Shown piece by piece: positions 60,201 through 60,638 of a stretch of DNA of 60,638 nucleotides. Each line of letters begins with the position of its first letter. Position 1 is the stretch's first letter. Location of the stretch: NCBI RefSeq assembly GCF_014642275.1, contig NZ_BMIM01000014.1:1-60638 (forward strand). Direction: 5' to 3'. The position numbers were made by a program, and so were the translations under genes. This DNA is from Flavobacterium lutivivi. Lineage in GTDB: Bacteria > Bacteroidota > Bacteroidia > Flavobacteriales > Flavobacteriaceae. The notes under the pieces are model-generated. The model had not been told where the DNA came from. It searched no databases and saw only the letters and a list, made by a program, of their open reading frames with translations.

Positions 60201-60638
60201 TAATCCTAGTAATTGTGATACAGCAGTAGTTACTGTAACTGTTGCTTGTCCTTCATCTCCACTACCTGATTTAGCATGTTATGAAACAGCTACTTGGAGT
60301 AATGTTACTTGTTCTTGGATAATTACAGGTACACAACCTGAACAACCTGCGGTAGTAAATTGTTGGGATAATTTCGTATTCAACACTACTACTTGTGCTT
60401 GGGATAATACTGGTACACAACCTGAACAACCTGCTGTAGTAAATTGTTGGGATAATTTCGTATTCAACACTACTACTTGTGCTTGGGATAATACTGGTAC
60501 ACAACCTGAACAACCTGCTGTAGTGAATTGTTGGGATAATTTCGTATTCAACACCACTACTTGTGCTTGGGATAATACTGGTACACAACCTGAACAACCT
60601 GCAGTAGTGAATTGTTGGGATAATTTCGTATTCAACAC
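57286..60638 (+). CDS. Very long secreted repeat protein, 3' end cut by the window
   Basis: An open frame of 1117 codons runs from ATG 57286 off the right edge without a stop. It begins with a signal peptide (LCFLLAAFMIMSATGAYSQ). An N-terminal domain of about 510 residues follows with YVDVDGNSILAPDGKPTF and GGWGMIVVYENSKMKYRDVT, then a DUF11-like segment (GQEIGFTVDVKNLGTEAINN), then two similar domains of about 100 residues beginning IIANDDTG, and then 28-residue repeats containing CWDNFVF and CAWDNTGTQPEQP. It is probably a cell-surface adhesin or type IX secretion substrate, but the sorting signal would lie beyond the window. Confidence 0.85.
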   Translation, partial: MIMKNLYFKNNFRLCFLLAAFMIMSATGAYSQVVKSFTQRTSSYTPTKKIYNVKGDFTMLGNTNLTLQNYSNTTLNNNNTMVYVDVDGNSILAPDGKPTFNSSSADLVLSTENGANPNCSNIVYAGLYWTGRADRTGTASNTFNVTKTFLNGTTTVNENSNVSNGNTINNSSYSLNVSRGGNSGNRYPVYTFTNGTSSYAFTFNNSNVVSLSINGGSSVNIPVTISTSGSTVTATLVTQYAITDGTAVLTIKSLVRNTGTNLSTTDTQTYSNANVNYAGTVANNVSYTKEFDKRKVLIKGPNSSSYTQLIASTNDIYYPTTSEDWIYSGYVEITDYVKQNGIGSYTVADIALRDGNGGGTGYSGGWGMIVVYENSKMKYRDVTVFDGHAYVVASNTSGFDLPVSGFNTVQSGTVGVKLGLMASEGDVGLTGDYFSIRKNSDNSYLSLNHTSNSTTNFFNSTINTGGNTRNPSLQNNTGIDISMFSVPNADNSVIGNNQTSTNFRYGTGGDTYAIFAIGMSVDAYIPEVEGLLTAATINNVPVVSEPFISLPGQEIGFTVDVKNLGTEAINNYKLIVPIPYNATYVPGSAAGSIFFSPAPSPNSITFDPLLGGTGSIVWNMGTLPLPANPNTVLARLTFKLKATTDCSILMNSTCGSPIYVNGSSSGVGAITGITFGGTKFIKGYTQNGTCQGEPIAETLQIGINGANYVAQNCQNTPLIRNFSYCSSNTTVGTTEIASYFPPGSMFYNEFPVTSSTIQYSDSNPLPLVPGSTVTYYAIPPMSTGCVFPFTISKCPVIIANDDTGISVNGLTGGTSFTNVLVNDTLNGIPVLLSQVNISQVSSTNPGVSLSGTNVVVAPGTPAGNYVLVYQICDKTNASNCDTATVTVEVKAPQIIANDDTGSTVDPVNGGVSFTNVLVNDTLNGVPVTASQVNISQINSTNPGVSLSGTNVVVAPGTPVGSYTLTYQICEIINPSNCDTAVVTVTVACPSSPLPDLACYETATWSNVTCSWIITGTQPEQPAVVNCWDNFVFNTTTCAWDNTGTQPEQPAVVNCWDNFVFNTTTCAWDNTGTQPEQPAVVNCWDNFVFNTTTCAWDNTGTQPEQPAVVNCWDNFVFN
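59680..60250 (+). repeat. Two tandem domains of about 100 residues in the long secreted protein
   Basis: IIANDDTG recurs at about 59680 and 59965, and both copies continue with SFTNVLVNDTLNG, SQVNISQ, NPGVSLSGTNVVVAPGTP and YQIC. They differ at a minority of positions. They look like Ig-like or cadherin-like surface modules. Confidence 0.75.
60328..60638 (+). repeat. 84-base tandem repeats encoding 28 residues
   Basis: Units start at 60328, 60412, 60496 and 60580 with GGTACACAACCTGAACAACC. They are nearly identical at the DNA level. Each carries TGTQPEQPAVVNCWDNFVFN and ends TTTCAWDN, with two Cys per unit. The last unit is cut by the window, so the array may be long. Recent duplication is likely. 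Confidence 0.9.

Noticed and set aside
60271-60638. Minus-strand frames of 108 and 119 codons with repeated peptides
   Set aside because: They are the antisense of the 84-base repeats; a repeat length divisible by three keeps all frames open.

Overview
The window looks like a Bacteroidota chromosome of the Flavobacterium type. It is AT-rich, most genes lack a Shine-Dalgarno sequence, several promoters match TTG-N19-TAnnTTTG, and the core genes (OstA-like protein, BT_3928-type DoxX/thioredoxin fusion, DUF1599, DUF3822, GDCCVxC protein, long repeat-rich secreted protein) are typical of that group. No tRNA, rRNA or CRISPR array was seen.

Left part (1-19350), defence and mobility. A cut-off gene and a umuDC mutagenesis pair (243-1951) come first. 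A six-gene operon on the minus strand follows (12476 down to 2106): UvrD-like helicase with a RecB/AddB-type Fe-S nuclease domain, type III Mod methyltransferase, type III Res helicase-nuclease, then zorA, zorB and zorE, a complete type II Zorya anti-phage system. Gaps in the operon are at most 39 bases and two junctions overlap. Next come mobile-island genes: a BT4734/VirE primase-helicase, an excisionase-like HTH protein, an unknown protein, a Fic AMPylase and a tyrosine integrase (18010-19227).

Middle part (19461-31400), a cassette array. Thirteen attC-like sites separate about twelve cassettes. The core at the start of a cassette is the reverse complement of the core at its own end, usually 9-10 of 10 bases, as integron biology predicts. 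Nearly all genes point away from the integrase. Cargo includes a streptomycin-type adenylyltransferase (aadS-like), a mercury sensor/transport operon, an orphan DNA methyltransferase, lipoproteins and unknown proteins. Two cassettes of about 80 bases carry no gene. No IntI is present, so this is best read as a CALIN (cluster of attC sites lacking an integron integrase).

Right part (31470-60638), conserved chromosome: GH13 amylase, OstA-like protein, class III aminotransferase, TPR protein, aroE, rlmH, folP, the DoxX/thioredoxin genes, tpiA, prmA, clpS, a RecD-like helicase, rsmD, an FNR-like oxidoreductase, RNase P RNA, dnaX with an A10 slippery run that splits the tau reading frame, and a sixA-ppk1-ppx polyphosphate operon. 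The window ends inside a very long secreted repeat protein.

Two systems deserve most attention: the fused helicase / type III R-M / Zorya II operon, and the integrase-less attC array.
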